64,000 nt of DNA from Gnetum montanum (taxonomy: Eukaryota > Streptophyta > Gnetopsida > Gnetales > Gnetaceae). Positions 1-12,075 of this stretch are shown here, in pieces (within the stretch, counting starts at the first letter, position 1; every line of letters begins with the position of its first letter). The notes beneath the pieces are model-generated. The model was not told the origin of the DNA. It was given only the letters and a program-made list of their open reading frames with translations, and did not search any database. A program made the translations under genes and the position numbers. The stretch spans positions 70,452 through 134,451 of the forward strand of contig MNCI01008727.1 in the NCBI GenBank assembly GCA_015680685.1. The letters are read 5' to 3'.

Positions 1-822
1 GGTACACGATATCATAGCCTAAGATGCAATATCATACATTTGATATCGCAAGGTTACTCCTAGGTCTATAAATATGATGCCCAAGTGCACAATTGAATGT
101 TTTTAGTAGTCAAGTAGCAAAACTCTTGCAATCTGTCCATTTGAAAGTTAGAATATTTTCCATGTGCCCACAACAAGAGGTCAAAATGTGAATAGATCAT
201 TATTCAAGCATTGATGTACTTGAGCACACCATTTTGTGGGTAATAAAGATGAGCTCTTTGATTCATCCTTGTAGCACTTGAGATTTTCTTTCTTATGCAT
301 TTATATTTTATTTTATTTTATGCACTTTACATTCATGTTATTATCACAACAATTCATTTTGTTCAATTAAGCAAATCATTAAATTACACAAGCATGATGC
401 CTTTGAGCATATGTGTGACACTTGGTAGCTCAAAAATGATTAGCGTTTGATAGCCCAACAGTGTTTGCATGAAGTTTAGGATGTGTCTGAGAAGTAGAAA
501 TGGTTACTTGTGTTAGGCTAGATTAGACTTTAGTTTCCTTTGCAATTAATGGCTTTTACTTTTAATCATTCATACTTTTATTTTTCTTCTAGGTGAGTAA
601 TTCCATAAAAACATAAAATAATAACAATCATATGTCTCAGTCACACTTAACCATATAATTTCTTTCCACAAGTGGGACTAGGAAGACAACAAATGAACAA
701 CACACACACACATTGTTTAGCTCTAGTCTACTTAGTAATTATAGTCTACGGAATTTGACCAGATTGTATATGAACACTTGTGATTCATATGGTTGGGTGT
801 AGGGGTACCTTGCTGCTCATCA
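1..822 (+). repeat. LTR of the TGATGA...CTCATCA family, cut by the left window edge
   Basis: The segment ends in GGGGTACCTTGCTGCTCATCA, the same 3' end seen in the other family LTRs. It has a U3 with several GATATC-type palindromes (positions 8-50) and a TATA box (TATAAATA, 67-74). It is either a solo LTR or the 3' LTR of an element lying to the left; its TGATGA start is not in the window, so this cannot be settled. No PBS follows position 822, which fits a 3' or solo LTR in plus orientation. Confidence 0.85.
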
Positions 823-856
823 AGCATGATATCACATGGCATCTACTCAATCTCTT

Positions 857-1026
857 GGAAGACCATACAAACTTCCTTAACACATAATTAATGCACTTCC
901 TGCTACCATCTCAATTTTGTGTTACCTCAACTTTTCAACTCATTTAAAAGAAACACATGAACCTCCTACATGCCATATAATGTGGTATGCATATCATGGT
1001 CATGAGTTTGATATCACATGATATCC
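857..1026 (+). repeat. Left arm of a long-range inverted repeat
   Basis: About 170 bp matching the reverse complement of 60553-60723 at roughly 80-85% by eye. Shared landmarks include GGAAGACCATACAAACTTCC, a central CTCAACTTTTC and a terminal GATATCACAT. It contains GATATC-type motifs like those in the U3 of the nearby LTRs. No ORF is visible. It probably represents two copies of one dispersed repeat in opposite orientation. Confidence 0.7.
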
Positions 1027-1359
1027 ATTAAAAAATAGTAAAAACTTCCGAATTCAAATTAGGAAGAAAATTAAACCAGAATTTTGAAAACCTTGTATCT
1101 ATTTTTCAAACTATAGCCAATGTGCTACAAGGAGCTAAAGCTAACAAAATATTGCTATTGTATGTTTGAGTTTTTCAACCACAATAAAAAAGAGAACAAT
1201 GGAATTATCTATTATCTCCGTAAAGAATAAAGTTGTACATAAAGAAATGTTAGATATAGACTATTTAATGACATGATGTGGTTTGTGTATTCTTCATCAA
1301 AAGATAAGTTTCTTTTTTTTCATATTTGAAAGTCCAACCCATACAGAAGTAATAAAAAA

Positions 1360-1986
1360 TCAAATAGTCCAAATCATAATATATTGTCTATATTTAGACA
1401 ATCTTTCAAAAACTTTTATGTTATCTTCAATGCTCCCAAATTTTGCATACATCTCTATGAGGCAACTACCAATGAAAGCATCACCATGGAAACCCCTTGC
1501 TATTAGCATACAATGCATAGATCCAACTCTTCTTACATTTGTCAAATCCCCAAATAATGGCCAAATCACAACAAAATTAGTGCATTCATCTCCAATATAT
1601 CTTGTAACAATATCTGTTTGAAATTATTAATAATAGTCTCCCTTCATTTTAGATAGATGTTCTTTCATATGTCAAATCCTCAAATGATGGAAAAATCATC
1701 ACCAAAGTATTTGCATTTATTTCTAATTTATCTTGCAATAAAATTTCTTTAAACAAATTAATTATAGTCTCTTTCATCCTATTTTCCATGTAAACCATAA
1801 TTACTCTATTCTAAGAAACCACATCTTTGTGTGGTATCTTCCTAAAAATTATGAACCTTTGATCAACGTTCTTACTCATGAAATAGCTAGTAATAATGGA
1901 GTTGTATAAAATCATATCCTTGTGAGTCATTTTTTAAACAATTTATCCATTTTCTTCGTATGTCCATGGTCACATTAGGTAGAAAT
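1360..1986 (-). pseudogene. PPR-protein pseudogene, downstream part
   Basis: The minus strand reads as pentatricopeptide-repeat (PPR, PLS class) protein, an RNA-binding family acting mainly in organelles. From about 1950 down, one frame gives KLFKKMTHKDMILYNSIITS and then FRKIPHKDVVS followed by a stop where Trp is expected. From 1569 down, another frame gives GDAFIGSCLIEMYAKFGSIE followed by KVFERL, the usual 'VGNALVDMYAKCGSI..A..VF' pattern. A segment with LLQDxLExNA appears twice (near 1700 and 1600), so part of the repeat array was tandemly duplicated. Stops and a frame change show it is dead. Element A is inserted upstream at 1987; the reading frame resumes at 11983. Family assignment is secure; the parent gene is unknown. 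Confidence 0.8.
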
Positions 1987-2854
1987 TGATGAGCAGTGAG
2001 GTACCCCTACACTCAACCATACGAATCACAATTGTTCATGCATGATCTAGTAGAAATTCCATGGATGGGATTAGTTGGGGCATCTAGATCATAGTTCGCT
2101 ATCTTCCCACTTAGACTAGTGGTAGCTTTGGCACATATGGTTTAGTCTAAAGTTAGGCGTATGATGTTGTTTCTAATTCTAGACTACTCCTGATAATGAA
2201 AAGAGATAAATTAATTAGACAAATGAATAATGGAAAATAAGATCTAAACTAGTGTATGGTGATGGGTATCCGAACTTAATCATCCATACACATCTTGGAC
2301 TTTGTGAAACTACTTCTGGGATTGCCAAGTGTATGTTACTTGTTGTGCCAAACTATACACCTTTGGATTACCTAGTACTTCCACTTAAACACTCATGATC
2401 AAGGCATACGCATTTTGCTTAATAACAAGAATAGTAAATAAGAATAAATGAAACAATATAACTAAAGAAAGTAGTAAATAATTAAAGCAAGAATAATCTA
2501 AGTGGATGTTACCATGATGAAAGTAATCTTGATCTTTATTACTAGTTATGTAATGTGTCCAAGTATGTCATACTCGAACAAAGGTGTGGTACAATTACAA
2601 AGATTACACTACAGGCATGCATTGGAAATAATAGATTTTAAAGAAAAGAAACTGAAAACTAGCTTGAAAATTGACTACTAGATACTTTTTAAGCTTTCCC
2701 ATCTAGAAGCCCAAGTGAAATATTTATTAGCGAGGTCCAGATGAGGCGACATCAGGTATCAGACGTTGCTTATTAACCTTGATGTCTAGTATGCGACATC
2801 GGTACTCTAATGTCATGTACCTGATGTTAGGGCTCATCAAATCTCAACTCATCA
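1987..2854 (-). repeat. 3' LTR of element A
   Basis: 868 bp. On the minus strand it starts TGATGAGTTGAG (2854 downwards) and ends ACTGCTCATCA at 1987. The TATA box is mutated (AATAAATA, near 2730), whereas the 5' LTR keeps TATAAATA. The U3 carries GATGTY-type repeats instead of the GATATC motif of other family members. Confidence 0.9.
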
Positions 2855-2870
2855 TACCCCCATGACTGAA
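2855..2870 (-). other. Polypurine tract of element A
   Basis: The minus strand reads CAGTCATGGGGGTA directly before the 3' LTR start. This is the plus-strand priming site. The same box precedes the 3' LTR of element C and, mutated, those of D, E and F. Confidence 0.8.
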
Positions 2871-3054
2871 TGAAAAATTTTCCTTGAGTTAAACAAAAGT
2901 AAGGAACAAGTTCTTTATAAAATGATGGGCAAGTATAGTATTATTGACTAACTCAAATAATGGACAAAATAACTAACTCTTCACATGTTTTGATGGTGCA
3001 GTACAAAAATGGGACACATTATTATAAAACAAAATAAAAATAAGACTGGGAGAC

Positions 3055-5776
3055 TCATGTAGTGCCCAAAGGTGGTGGCTCTTCCATGGGCTACTTCCCT
3101 TTGTCACAAAGCTATTGAAAGTTTTATTGATTAAGCAAGATCTACAACTTCTCCTCCTTCATCCTTGGGTTGTGTACTATTCAGGTCACTATGCTGATGT
3201 GTGTTAGTGCCAGTACATCCTAAGGACATGGCAATTGCAGAAACATTTGATTTTCTTTTACATACCATGTTTCAAAATACCATTGTTCTTCTTCGAAATC
3301 CCTAGCCTTGTCCTTAAGCTCATGATAATCCATCAATCTATGAGCCAGGCTCAAGGATACATCTTTCTATCCCTTATAACTAGCTTTAACCATCCCCAAC
3401 TTGGAGTTTTCCATTTGCAACTTTTGCAAAGCATCTTTTCAATTTGCAAAATCCTTCTCATACAATGGATAGGTAGTCACCACTTGCTTTTCCAACTTTC
3501 TTTGGGAACAACTTACTATTAAAATGGCAAGGTTGGCATACCTAAGATTAACCAATGCCATGTACTCCTTTAAATCCTCTATCTATAGGCCTTTATTTTT
3601 AACTTCTACTTGTTGGACCATGGAATAACTATCCAAGATGGCCTCCCATTCAAACTTTTACGATGACAAGGAGATAATGTGGGCCTTGGCCATCTCAATT
3701 TCCTTCTCATTGATTTGCTTATACATGTGAACTTGGTCATGAAAGTGCTTTTTTAATTTCTCATGTTTCTTAGCATTGTTTTGCCATGCACTGATCTCGA
3801 TTGCTAACTTTTGGCAAAGAGCATGTACCTCCTCCATGGAGAGGGTTCTATTTTCTCAAGCCAGTTTATTCATATATTGGTTGACCCTCACCAATTGTTC
3901 TATCAACTGGTGAGCACTATCTTCCAAAATGTTCTTTTGCTTTTCCACCATGGTCAACCAGGCATTCTCTATAGTGAGCTGCTTATTTTTTTCTTAAAAT
4001 AATAGTTTGTGCATTTTTATGTGCATGAATTTGTGGATCTATAGTAGAGGCATTCTAGATTGCCATCTCCTTCTTTTTCTTAGCAACTACTCTCTCCTTT
4101 ACCAGCTTACCAAGCTCTTCTATCCTGAACTACTCTAGTTGGTCTAGTGTGACAAAACAAGTAGGATCCCATTGTTCAATGCATAGGGTAGCCAACTCTT
4201 TTTGAAATCTTTGTACCTTATCTTCTACATGTTCTACCCTAACCTTTTTCATGATCAAATTTCTTTTAGTAGTGATGAGGTCTGATTGTATTGTAGTGAC
4301 ATTATTGGGGATGTCAAATAGAGTGGTCATCACTTGACCTGTATGCAATAAATGATCAAGCACATCCTCATGCACTACAAGAGTCATCAAGGTCCCAACC
4401 AGAATTTTTGCATCTCTAGTTCCTACCAGATCGGTTGGGGGCACAACAGCAACATTGAATGACTCTTTGATGTGATTAGTGATCACCCCTGCTATGCCTG
4501 CGACATCTTCATGCTATAGCACCATAACTGTGGCACCTTCTCTTATTTTCAAAGTGACTTGAAAGGATGTAGTATTCCCAAAGATCTAAAATTATCATTG
4601 GGATCCTCCTCCTAATGTAATTAAGATCTCTCACCTTGTTGGATTGGTTGATATGGTGGACTCTACAATGTCATCCATAACATAGAAGATATTGGCATTA
4701 TCCCTGCTTCCCTAGTTGATGGTTTCAGTGATTCTCTATAGGTGGCTCATTGATATTGGAGGTGGTAGAGCTTGTGTTTGTAGACCCTACTCAGGCTCTT
4801 GTTTCATTTATGCTCCTAGTTTTGCCTCCTTTTTAGCGTCTTTCTCCTCACAAAAATCTTTCCTTAGTGCTGCGATTTTCAGTAGCTCTACAAAGGAGGC
4901 ATGCTGAGCCTTCCAAGGGATGTCATTAGTATATCCCAAGATTCCAACACACTTGCATAGCTTTTTGATCAAATAGAAAAATGGAAATTTTGGTCATCCT
5001 AACTTTATTTCTTCAAACTACCATTGGATTTCTATGAAGTAGTATTGGGGGAGGTTTACTATGAATTTTCTCCTTAGAATGGCACTTCCCCTAGTTGCAT
5101 AGGTTGAGATTTTATTGAGCCCTTTAGTAGGAAACAAGTGATACATCACAATCTTAAATTAGCTTCTCTCTTCGAAATTTATCTCATTATATGACTTATC
5201 TTATTTTCCGTATGCCCACCTTAGCCATAGTTTCTTCATTTCAGGGTCGAATCTGGTGGATAGGTGAGCAACCTTGGCCCCTTCATTGGGTAGGTTGAGA
5301 GCTACAGCAATTTCTTTGCCTGCATAAGAGAAATTCACCCCATAGATGTTAACAGTGGCACCTTCATCCTTATTATGCCAGAATTGATAAACCTTGGCCA
5401 AGTATCATTCACCACTATTGGATACGATAGGCCATAATGGGAACACTTTGAGTTGTTTCTGCATCACTTCTGAAGAAAACTCCATCAATGGACCTAAGTT
5501 CATTTCCACAATGATCAAAGCTAATGTGAATTTCTTCAAGATGGTAGCAAGGCAATTAGGAGGCAATGTGAGACATTATCCCTATTCAGGGGCTAGTGCT
5601 TCTACCATCTTTCCTTGGGCTAATTACCCAGTAGTAGGGTCTTCTTAATGGGTACTGAAAGACTGGGCCTCTTGTTCATCATGTTTCACTTGTTCTCCTT
5701 GTTGACCATGGCCACGACGTGGATGCTTAGCAATTCCTTGCGAGGGTTTAGCCTAAGCACCTTTTTTTGGGGCCAT
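3055..5776 (-). pseudogene. aORF of element A (plant-transposon-protein-like domain plus coiled coil), decayed
   Basis: The likely start is an ATG in MAPKKG directly after a splice acceptor (TTGATTGCAG). The N-terminal third holds KVYQFWHNKDEGATVNIYGV and, about 20 residues later, IAVALNLPNEG. This layout (short aromatic stretch, 'V.I.G..F....I...LNLP') resembles the 'putative plant transposon protein' domain; that link is from memory of the family. A middle region has HIKESFNVAVVPPTDL and VLDHLLHTGQVMTTLFDIP. The last 400 residues or so are rich in E, K, Q and L with heptad spacing, a predicted coiled coil (EEVHALCQKLAIEIS). It ends PMEEPPPLGTT then stop, an ending shared with D and F. No signal peptide or membrane segment is evident, so it does not look like an envelope protein. 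The function is unknown. Several in-frame stops and indels make it non-coding now. Confidence 0.7.
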
Positions 5777-6894
5777 CTGCAATCAAGAAAGAACTAAGTA
5801 TTACCAAGGTTATGTTTATTATCATCAATCTATTATACCTTACTCATAATGTTAGTTCATTAAGCTCATAATATATATGATTGCAAGATTAGAAAAATGT
5901 TCAAGAAAAATCCCTCAAAAGTGTCTATTTCTTTCTATGACCCATCACAACTTGTTCTTTTTTCATTTTTTATTTCTTAGAATAATGGTTATGAGCCCAA
6001 GGGTTAGAAAAATTGGACATCTAACATTATTGTTAATGATTTTTGATGGGACGTGATATCGCATCCCCTGCGATATCGCATATGCGATATCACGTCTTCC
6101 CCTGAGATATCGTAGCACACCACCAAATCTATAAATAAGAGGCAATTCTTCCTTGTTTCTCCATCTAGATCTAGACCTTAGTGAAAATCTAGCAATTTTA
6201 CCTCTCCAGAGATAGAATAATTTTCATGTGCCTGTAGTAGGAGCTCCAAAGTAAACGGATCTTTATTCGAGCAAATATTGTACCTGAGTACAAGTTTGTG
6301 TACGAAAATAAAGACCAACTATTGGATAAACCTTGCAGTGCATGGACTAAGCTAAATAAGAATTTAATTACTAATATTTATTGTTCATCGTTTAACTACT
6401 TTATTAGTTAATTAAATCACTCTCAACCCTTCTCTCATAGTTAAGTGCATTCAATATGACCACTTCAAGCATGTGCGTTACGCTTGGTAATCCCAGCAAT
6501 GAATAGCGTTTGGTAATCCCAGAAGGTTGCATTGGCTCAAGGTGTGAATAGCAAGTGGGAATGGATACTGATGCTAGGCATTAGAATTTAGTTAGTTAAA
6601 GTTAGTTACTTAGTCTCTTCACCCTTTACCTCATTAGCATAGGAGATAAAACATAAAATATATAAAAATCACATACCTTAGACTTACTTAACCATATAAT
6701 CATGACAAATACAAGTAAGTTTGGGAAGACAATGAATGATTAACCTTAAGTTTTCCATAAGGCATGTAGGCACTTAGTCTGCAGAGTTCGACCGGATTGC
6801 ATGTGTAATGCTCGTATTCGTATGGTTGAGTGTAGGGGTACCTCGCCACTCATCAATTTTTAATTATAAGTCCTAAGGTTTTTAAAATTTTTAC
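5777..6894 (-). other. Candidate 5'UTR intron before the aORF of element A, carrying a solo LTR
   Basis: On the minus strand a donor AAG|GTAAAA (GT at 6894-6893) follows GGTATTCTAAG. The acceptor TTCTTTCTTGATTGCAG ends at 5777, one base before the aORF ATG. Removing the inserted solo LTR and its duplicated 5 bp leaves about 301 bp. The exon-side sequence matches element D, which lacks the intron. Splicing is inferred, not shown. Confidence 0.6.
6044..6855 (+). mobile_element. Solo LTR inside the intron of element A
   Basis: 812 bp from TGATGGGACGTG to CGCCACTCATCA, flanked by a perfect 5-bp duplication ATTTT (6039-6043 and 6856-6860). The U3 holds four GATATC palindromes, several extended to GCGATATCGC, upstream of a TATA box (TATAAATA, 6130-6137). 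It lies opposite in orientation to element A. It is probably the product of LTR-LTR recombination of a full insertion. The sequence is CpG-rich relative to its surroundings, which suggests it is younger than A. Confidence 0.92.
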
Positions 6895-8522
6895 CTTAGA
6901 ATACCTTCCAGGAGATAAGAAAGTTTAACAAATTGGCACAAAGTTTGCATGCAAGCACCCCTCATAACTAAGTTGAACACTCCAAGTTCAAATAGATTTG
7001 AATGGTACACAAATCAAAGCATTAGAGAGCTAGATATTGCATGTGAAAGATGGAGGCATAGAGCTCTAAGTTGCAAGAAAAAATTTCAACAACTCCGCTA
7101 GTAGGAAATGATGCAAATGAAATTCGAAGTGCCACAAGGATTGTATTTATACTACTTTTTTTACTTGACAAGTTGGACCCGACATTGAGGTTTGAAAATT
7201 TTGAGTTTTATGTGGCCAATGAACATGCAAACCAAAGCTCTGGGATTGATTGGAAGGTTGAAAGTTAAATTTTCCATTTTCGGTAAGTGAAAAATTAATT
7301 GGTGGCATCAAAAGTAGGACAAGATGAAATTTTCAACATTAAAAGTATGAAAATGAGCAAGAAAAAGGGTGTTGAAAGCATGATTGTGGGATAGATTATG
7401 TTCATGAAAAGGGAACAATAAAATCTAACAATTGAAGTGCATGGAAGATGAAAAATGATGTGGTCATGTTAAATAAGTACAAGTCAGAAAAGTTACACAA
7501 GTGGGTCCTCCCCAAAGCAAGCTCTAGCCTATGATGCCCTTGTGGAACCATGCCTAGAATGCCTGTAGGCACTATAGGAGTTGAATGTAATGCATACATG
7601 TGAAAAAAAACACACATGTTAAAACTACTAAATTGAGATAATCACTCCATGTTACACAAAACCACAAGTTATGACATCCAGACAATGAGATGAGATGGAC
7701 CATAGAATGGATTGCAAACATCAGGACATGAGGTGTCATATCATGGTCATAATGAAACCTTGTGTGTTATTAATGGTTAAATAACCATGTGTCCTTCTTT
7801 CCAAGATTCAAACCAAGTCCAAACCACCTTCTAGTGACATTGCATCATTTTATCCCATCGATAGACCACCATGAGAATATCAAAGTTGCAAGGAGTAACA
7901 TCACTTGGCTTTTTGTTTAAGAGAGAAGCATTATTACGGCACAATTATTATTATATCTTTTTTGGGGTTCTATGAAGCCACCAACCTTCAGGCATCGGTA
8001 CATGTCTTTCCAGTGGGACCCACAGAAGCTTATTGAGTACCATTTTAGGTTACTATTACTCCAATTTTTCATTAGATCTACAAGGATATGGTTACAACCT
8101 CATCAACATGATAAAATACATAGAAGTAGCCAAAGAGAATCAAAAAATCCCCTTGATGTCACACCCTTTACATTCCCTCTTAGTTCTACACTCTTTGGTC
8201 TGGACATAATGATTATAGATTTATTATTAGGTTGGATGATGAAAAAGATTACCATTATGACCAAAGTATAAACCTGTTATTAATGAAATGGGTGGATGGA
8301 TGTCATGGTCTCAATGTCCAAATAATTATTTCCTTATGACTTGACAATGTAGAGAAAAACCTCACCTTACTGGGCAACATGAGCATCTTATTCACAAGAA
8401 AGATTACAAAAGAAAATGAAAATTACAACTACAAAAAAGTAAAATAAATAAAAAATGATAAAAAATTGTAGAAAAAAAAAGATAAAAAGCACTTAAAACC
8501 CCTGAAGATTAAAATGGGGGGG
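6895..8522 (-). other. Conserved non-coding spacer of element A
   Basis: This lies between gag and the intron on the minus strand. It has no sustained reading frame. It contains boxes shared with C, D, E and F: AAAGACATGTACCGATGCCT (minus, near 8007-7985) and GGGGAGGACCCAC (minus, near 7515). It also includes the internal promoter candidate and the presumed first exon. Confidence 0.6.
7144..7200 (-). promoter_or_regulatory. Candidate internal promoter for the aORF of element A
   Basis: Minus strand TATAAATA (7151-7144) preceded by CAATGTCGGGTCCAAC. The preceding block resembles GATGTTGGAGTCCCAAC in the U3 of element A's 5' LTR. The distance from TATA to the aORF ATG is about 257 nt once the solo LTR and intron are subtracted, close to 262 in D and 260 in F. 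Promoter activity is inferred. Confidence 0.5.
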
Positions 8523-10982
8523 TAACCCCCATGACTAATCATTTCATCATGGCTAGGATTAATAAGTGGATAATTGGGATCCATGCATGTATGAAACATT
8601 GGTAACCATTCATGCCCTGGCCAATGGGTGTCTATTGGTGGTGTGATGGCTAGGTATAAAAATTGTTGGTCACACACTTGATTGTTATATGTATGGAGGA
8701 TCAGGATATAAGGCGTGTTAGAATTATGGATGAGTAGCTTGCTATTGCACCCTTGAGTATGAGATGGTATGCATGGATTCATTTGTCTTCCCACGTTTGT
8801 AGATTTATTAGTTAGATGTTAGATTGGAGTACAAACAGATGGTGGCCCTTGTGTATGGTTGGAGGATGTTGGTTTAGAAGAGGAAGGCGGTGCACTAGGC
8901 TGGCCTTGTGCTAGCTTAGATGATGCAGTGGGTTCACATGTGGGTTACTTTGGCAGACAACCTTTCCTCTAGAAGGGACATTTCTGGCATTGTGGTTGGG
9001 ATCCACTAGTGTTGATGTGTCTTTACACATTTGCAGCACAAGTGGCACTCATTGGTTAATATGGTGGGGCAGTACCTTTGTGAATTACTGGTGATGGTGT
9101 ATAAGGAGGTAGATTATGAGAATATAGAGGGTAAGTTGGATGGTAAGAAGCATGTGGTGGTGATCCTTTAGGGGATGTCATGTATTGATGGTACTCAGGA
9201 GAGTGGTAATGATGCTTAAAAGTAGAGGATGTAGAATTGGTTGGAGACACATGATGTTAAACATAATAGCTATGCATTTTTAGTAGATATGGCTAATGTG
9301 GTGGTAGCCCCACCCATGACTATGGTTGTTACCAATGTATTTGATGAATATGTTTAGGCTAGTGGTAAGTCCCTCTAGGATGGTATGATCAATTTTGGGG
9401 AAATTTATAAGTACCTTGTGGAAGAGGAAGTCTCCTAGGAATGTGCCTTTGCACAAATTTTGTATTTAAGGAACTTGCCTAATACTCCAGTAGATGCAAC
9501 AGAATGGGACATTGGCCCTTCGAATGGTCATATATGCATAGGTCGCATCCATCATCTTTTTCTATGGTGGAGTCTTTAGCCTCACTCTCGTCAGCCACTT
9601 TTCTTGTCTACTGGAAAGTATTCCTAACTATTTCTTGATTTTGTGTCCTTTGTGTATTGTGATCACTTGGCATGTTTGGTATGACCTTCTCCATGACCAT
9701 CTCAAGAAGGTTTGTGATGTTTTTGTTTATCCATTCGGACATCCTATTAAGCTTTGCTTCTAGATCATCAATATACTTCTTTATCAACAAAGTTTATTAT
9801 AGAATCACCTTATCAAAGGTAGTTTCACTCTCCTAACCATAAATTTGGCCCTCCTTCGATTGAATAGTTGAGTCCCATTGAGATTTTTGACATTCTCCCA
9901 TTTACATATGTCTCCTTTTTCTTTTGCCATTACACTCTATTATCTCTTTGATTTGATGGGCTTGAAGCTCATATAATTACCCTAGGGAATACATCGCAAG
10001 GGTTGCCCTTTTTTAATTATGAAGCCCATCTATGATGTGGTAAAGTTTCTCTTCTTTGAAGAAACCATGGCCTGGGCATTTATTTAGTAAGTCGTAACAT
10101 ATATCTAAGGCCATGTCCAGGGGTTCATGTTATTCTTCTTTCCATTATTGGATTTGTTTTGTTTCCTCATATTGGACACTCTTTTATAGGTTTCATATCT
10201 CTCATTAAATAGTTATAGCATTGCAGACCATCGTCGGATAGAATTTGGTCTCAATGATTTATACCACACTTTGGCTTTATCAATTAGTATCCTAGGAAAG
10301 AGCTTAAGCTTTTTCCACTCACTTTCCATGTTGTAGAATGCATAAGCATCATGGAAGGCTTGTCAATGATGTTGCAGATCTGCATCATAGCCTCTTGCAA
10401 ATTGAGAGATATTATTCATGTCAAGCTTAGGTATTCAACTCTTTTTGCAATGCCTACGAGATATCTTAATGGCCTCTGTGATATGCATTAGGCTGTTAGT
10501 GGCCAACAGGGATTCATTGTCATCAAATAGGTTTTGAGGAAAATTTCTATGTTCAAGGTAAATTTTGTAACTTTTCCTATGATTTTGATTTCAATTTTTA
10601 GTTTGACCCTTTAATGGAGCTCTATCTCTATACCTATGTTCCTCTTTGTTAGAACTAGTGTTGAAGGGGAAGAGGAAAATGAGAAACTATAAGGATTGCC
10701 ATGGCTTCTATGGTATTCCTCAAGGTCACTTGATTTATCATTTCTTAGTTTCAAGAAGGTCTTAGGACTTGAGGCCTCCCCTAGTCTAGGATCTATGTAA
10801 TCTCCTCAAAGATTGTCTACCTTAGGTGAATGTAGTCTTTGAGTGTCATCAGGGTGGTCATGATCATAAGAAACCCCTACATAAGGTTGATCACTCTAGT
10901 ATTCTTCATCATATATCTCATTATTTATCCAATGAATGTGTTCTCTATACAACACATAGTCACTTCCATGTGAGAGAAACAT
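8523..10982 (-). pseudogene. gag: gag of element A, decayed
   Basis: Capsid/nucleocapsid polyprotein of the Ty3-gypsy type. The start ATG at 10982 opens MFLSHGSDYVLYREHIHW, matching F's gag start (MPLLRDYDNV...EEIHW). The capsid core is scattered across frames (10560-9850). A helical segment near 9790-9608 reads DDLEAKLNRMSEWINKNI, aligning with EAKINKMLGWMHEK in F. A proline-, serine- and tyrosine-rich tail follows (9250-9056), and the C-terminus (8794-8523) has NNQVCDQQ and ends SHGGYP at the TAGTCATGGGGG box. No protease or polymerase follows. Stops and frameshifts are frequent. Confidence 0.75.
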
Positions 10983-11086
10983 TGTACTTGATTTATGATT
11001 TGTATTATCTAAGAGTTTATGAAAGATATATCGTTAATTCCTTTATAGTGATCTTGTATAATATAACTAATCTAGATAACCAGCAC

Positions 11087-11107
11087 CATCCCCAGCAACG
11101 ATGCTAA
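11087..11107 (-). other. Primer binding site of element A
   Basis: The minus strand reads TTAGCATCGTTGCTGGGGATG directly after the 5' LTR. It resembles TGGCGCCGTTGCCGGGG, the tRNA-Asp-type PBS known from Athila elements, with C-to-T changes. The same position in C and F holds related sequences. Confidence 0.75.
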
Positions 11108-11982
11108 TGATAAGTGATGAGGTTCCCCTACATTCAACCATATGAATCACAAGTATTCATGCATGATCCAGTCAAATTACATGGATAGGAATAGTTGGGG
11201 CATCTAGATCTCTATGCTTTGATCATAGTTCCCTATCTTTCCACTTTGACTAGTGGTAGCTTTGTCATGTATGGTTTAGTCCAAAGTGAGGTGTATGATG
11301 TTGTTTCTAATTCTACACTACTCTTGATAACAAAAAGAGATAAATTAATTAGACCAATGAATAATGGAAAATAAGATCTAAACTAGCCTATGGCAATGGC
11401 TATCCACACTTAATCATCCATACATGTCTTGGACTTCATGAAACTACTTCTGGGACTGTCAAGGGTACATCACTAGTTGTTCCAAACTATACACCTCTGA
11501 ATTACCAAGTACTTTCACTTAAACGCTCATGAGGAAGGTGTACACATTTCACTTAATAACAAGAATAGTAAATAGTAATAAATGAAAATATTTAACTAAA
11601 GAAAGTAGTAAATAATTAAATCAATAATAAGTGGATGCTACAATGATGGAAGTAATATTGATCTTTATTACTAGTTATGTAATGTGTCCAAGTAAATCAC
11701 ACTTGAACAAAGGTGTTATATGATTACAAACATCATGCTATGGGCATACACTAGAAATAATAGACTTTAAAAGAAAGAAACTGAAAAATAACTTGAAAAC
11801 TGACTACCAACTCTTTTTAAGGTTTGCCATATGGAAGCCCAAGTGTAGTATTTATAGGCAAGGCCCAGATGAGATGACATCAAGTATCTAACATCAGTTA
11901 TTAGCCCTAACATCAAGTATGCGATGTTGGGACTCCAACATCACGTATCTAACTTTCGGGCCCGTCAAATATCAACTGATCA
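11108..11982 (-). repeat. 5' LTR of element A
   Basis: 875 bp. On the minus strand it starts TGATCAGTTGATATTT and ends CTTATCA at 11108. The TATA box is TATAAATA (11856-11849). The U3 has four GATGTY-type repeats. It aligns with 1987-2854 throughout. Confidence 0.9.
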
Positions 11983-12075
11983 GAAATCATGACATTTCAT
12001 ATAACTAAATTTCTTTCAGGAATTTTAAGGTTGATCCATGTGAAAAACTTATATGCTAAGAGGTGTCTATCAACA
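11983..12075 (-). pseudogene. PPR-protein pseudogene, upstream part
   Basis: The minus strand reads WINLKIPERNLVI, a stop in place of Trp, then NVMIS, a PPR 'PERNLVSWNVMIS' motif. Joined across the GAAAT duplication it continues into HTKKMDKLFKKM at 1980. This shows that element A split one PPR gene copy. Further upstream the frame is lost. Confidence 0.75.

Larger units (their letters stand above)
1987..11982 (-). mobile_element. Element A: pol-less Ty3-gypsy-type LTR retrotransposon with gag and aORF
   Basis: Complete element on the minus strand, bounded by a 5-bp target duplication GAAAT (1982-1986 and 11983-11987). Order on the minus strand: 5' LTR, PBS, gag, conserved spacer, internal promoter, intron, aORF, PPT, 3' LTR. 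A solo LTR sits inside the intron. Without that insert the element is about 9.2 kb. I see no protease, reverse transcriptase or integrase sequence between gag and the spacer, so it would have needed polymerase from a relative such as element C. Both ORFs carry many stops. The two LTRs differ at roughly 15% of positions by eye, so the insertion is old. It interrupts a PPR pseudogene. Confidence 0.9.

Noticed and set aside
1283-1621. 112-codon plus-strand ORF
   Set aside because: It lies antisense to the recognisable PPR sequence and shows no domain of its own.
8429-8520. Extension of the minus-strand gag frame into the spacer
   Set aside because: The lysine- and phenylalanine-rich run past the CATGGGGG box is homopolymer-driven and is not shared with relatives.
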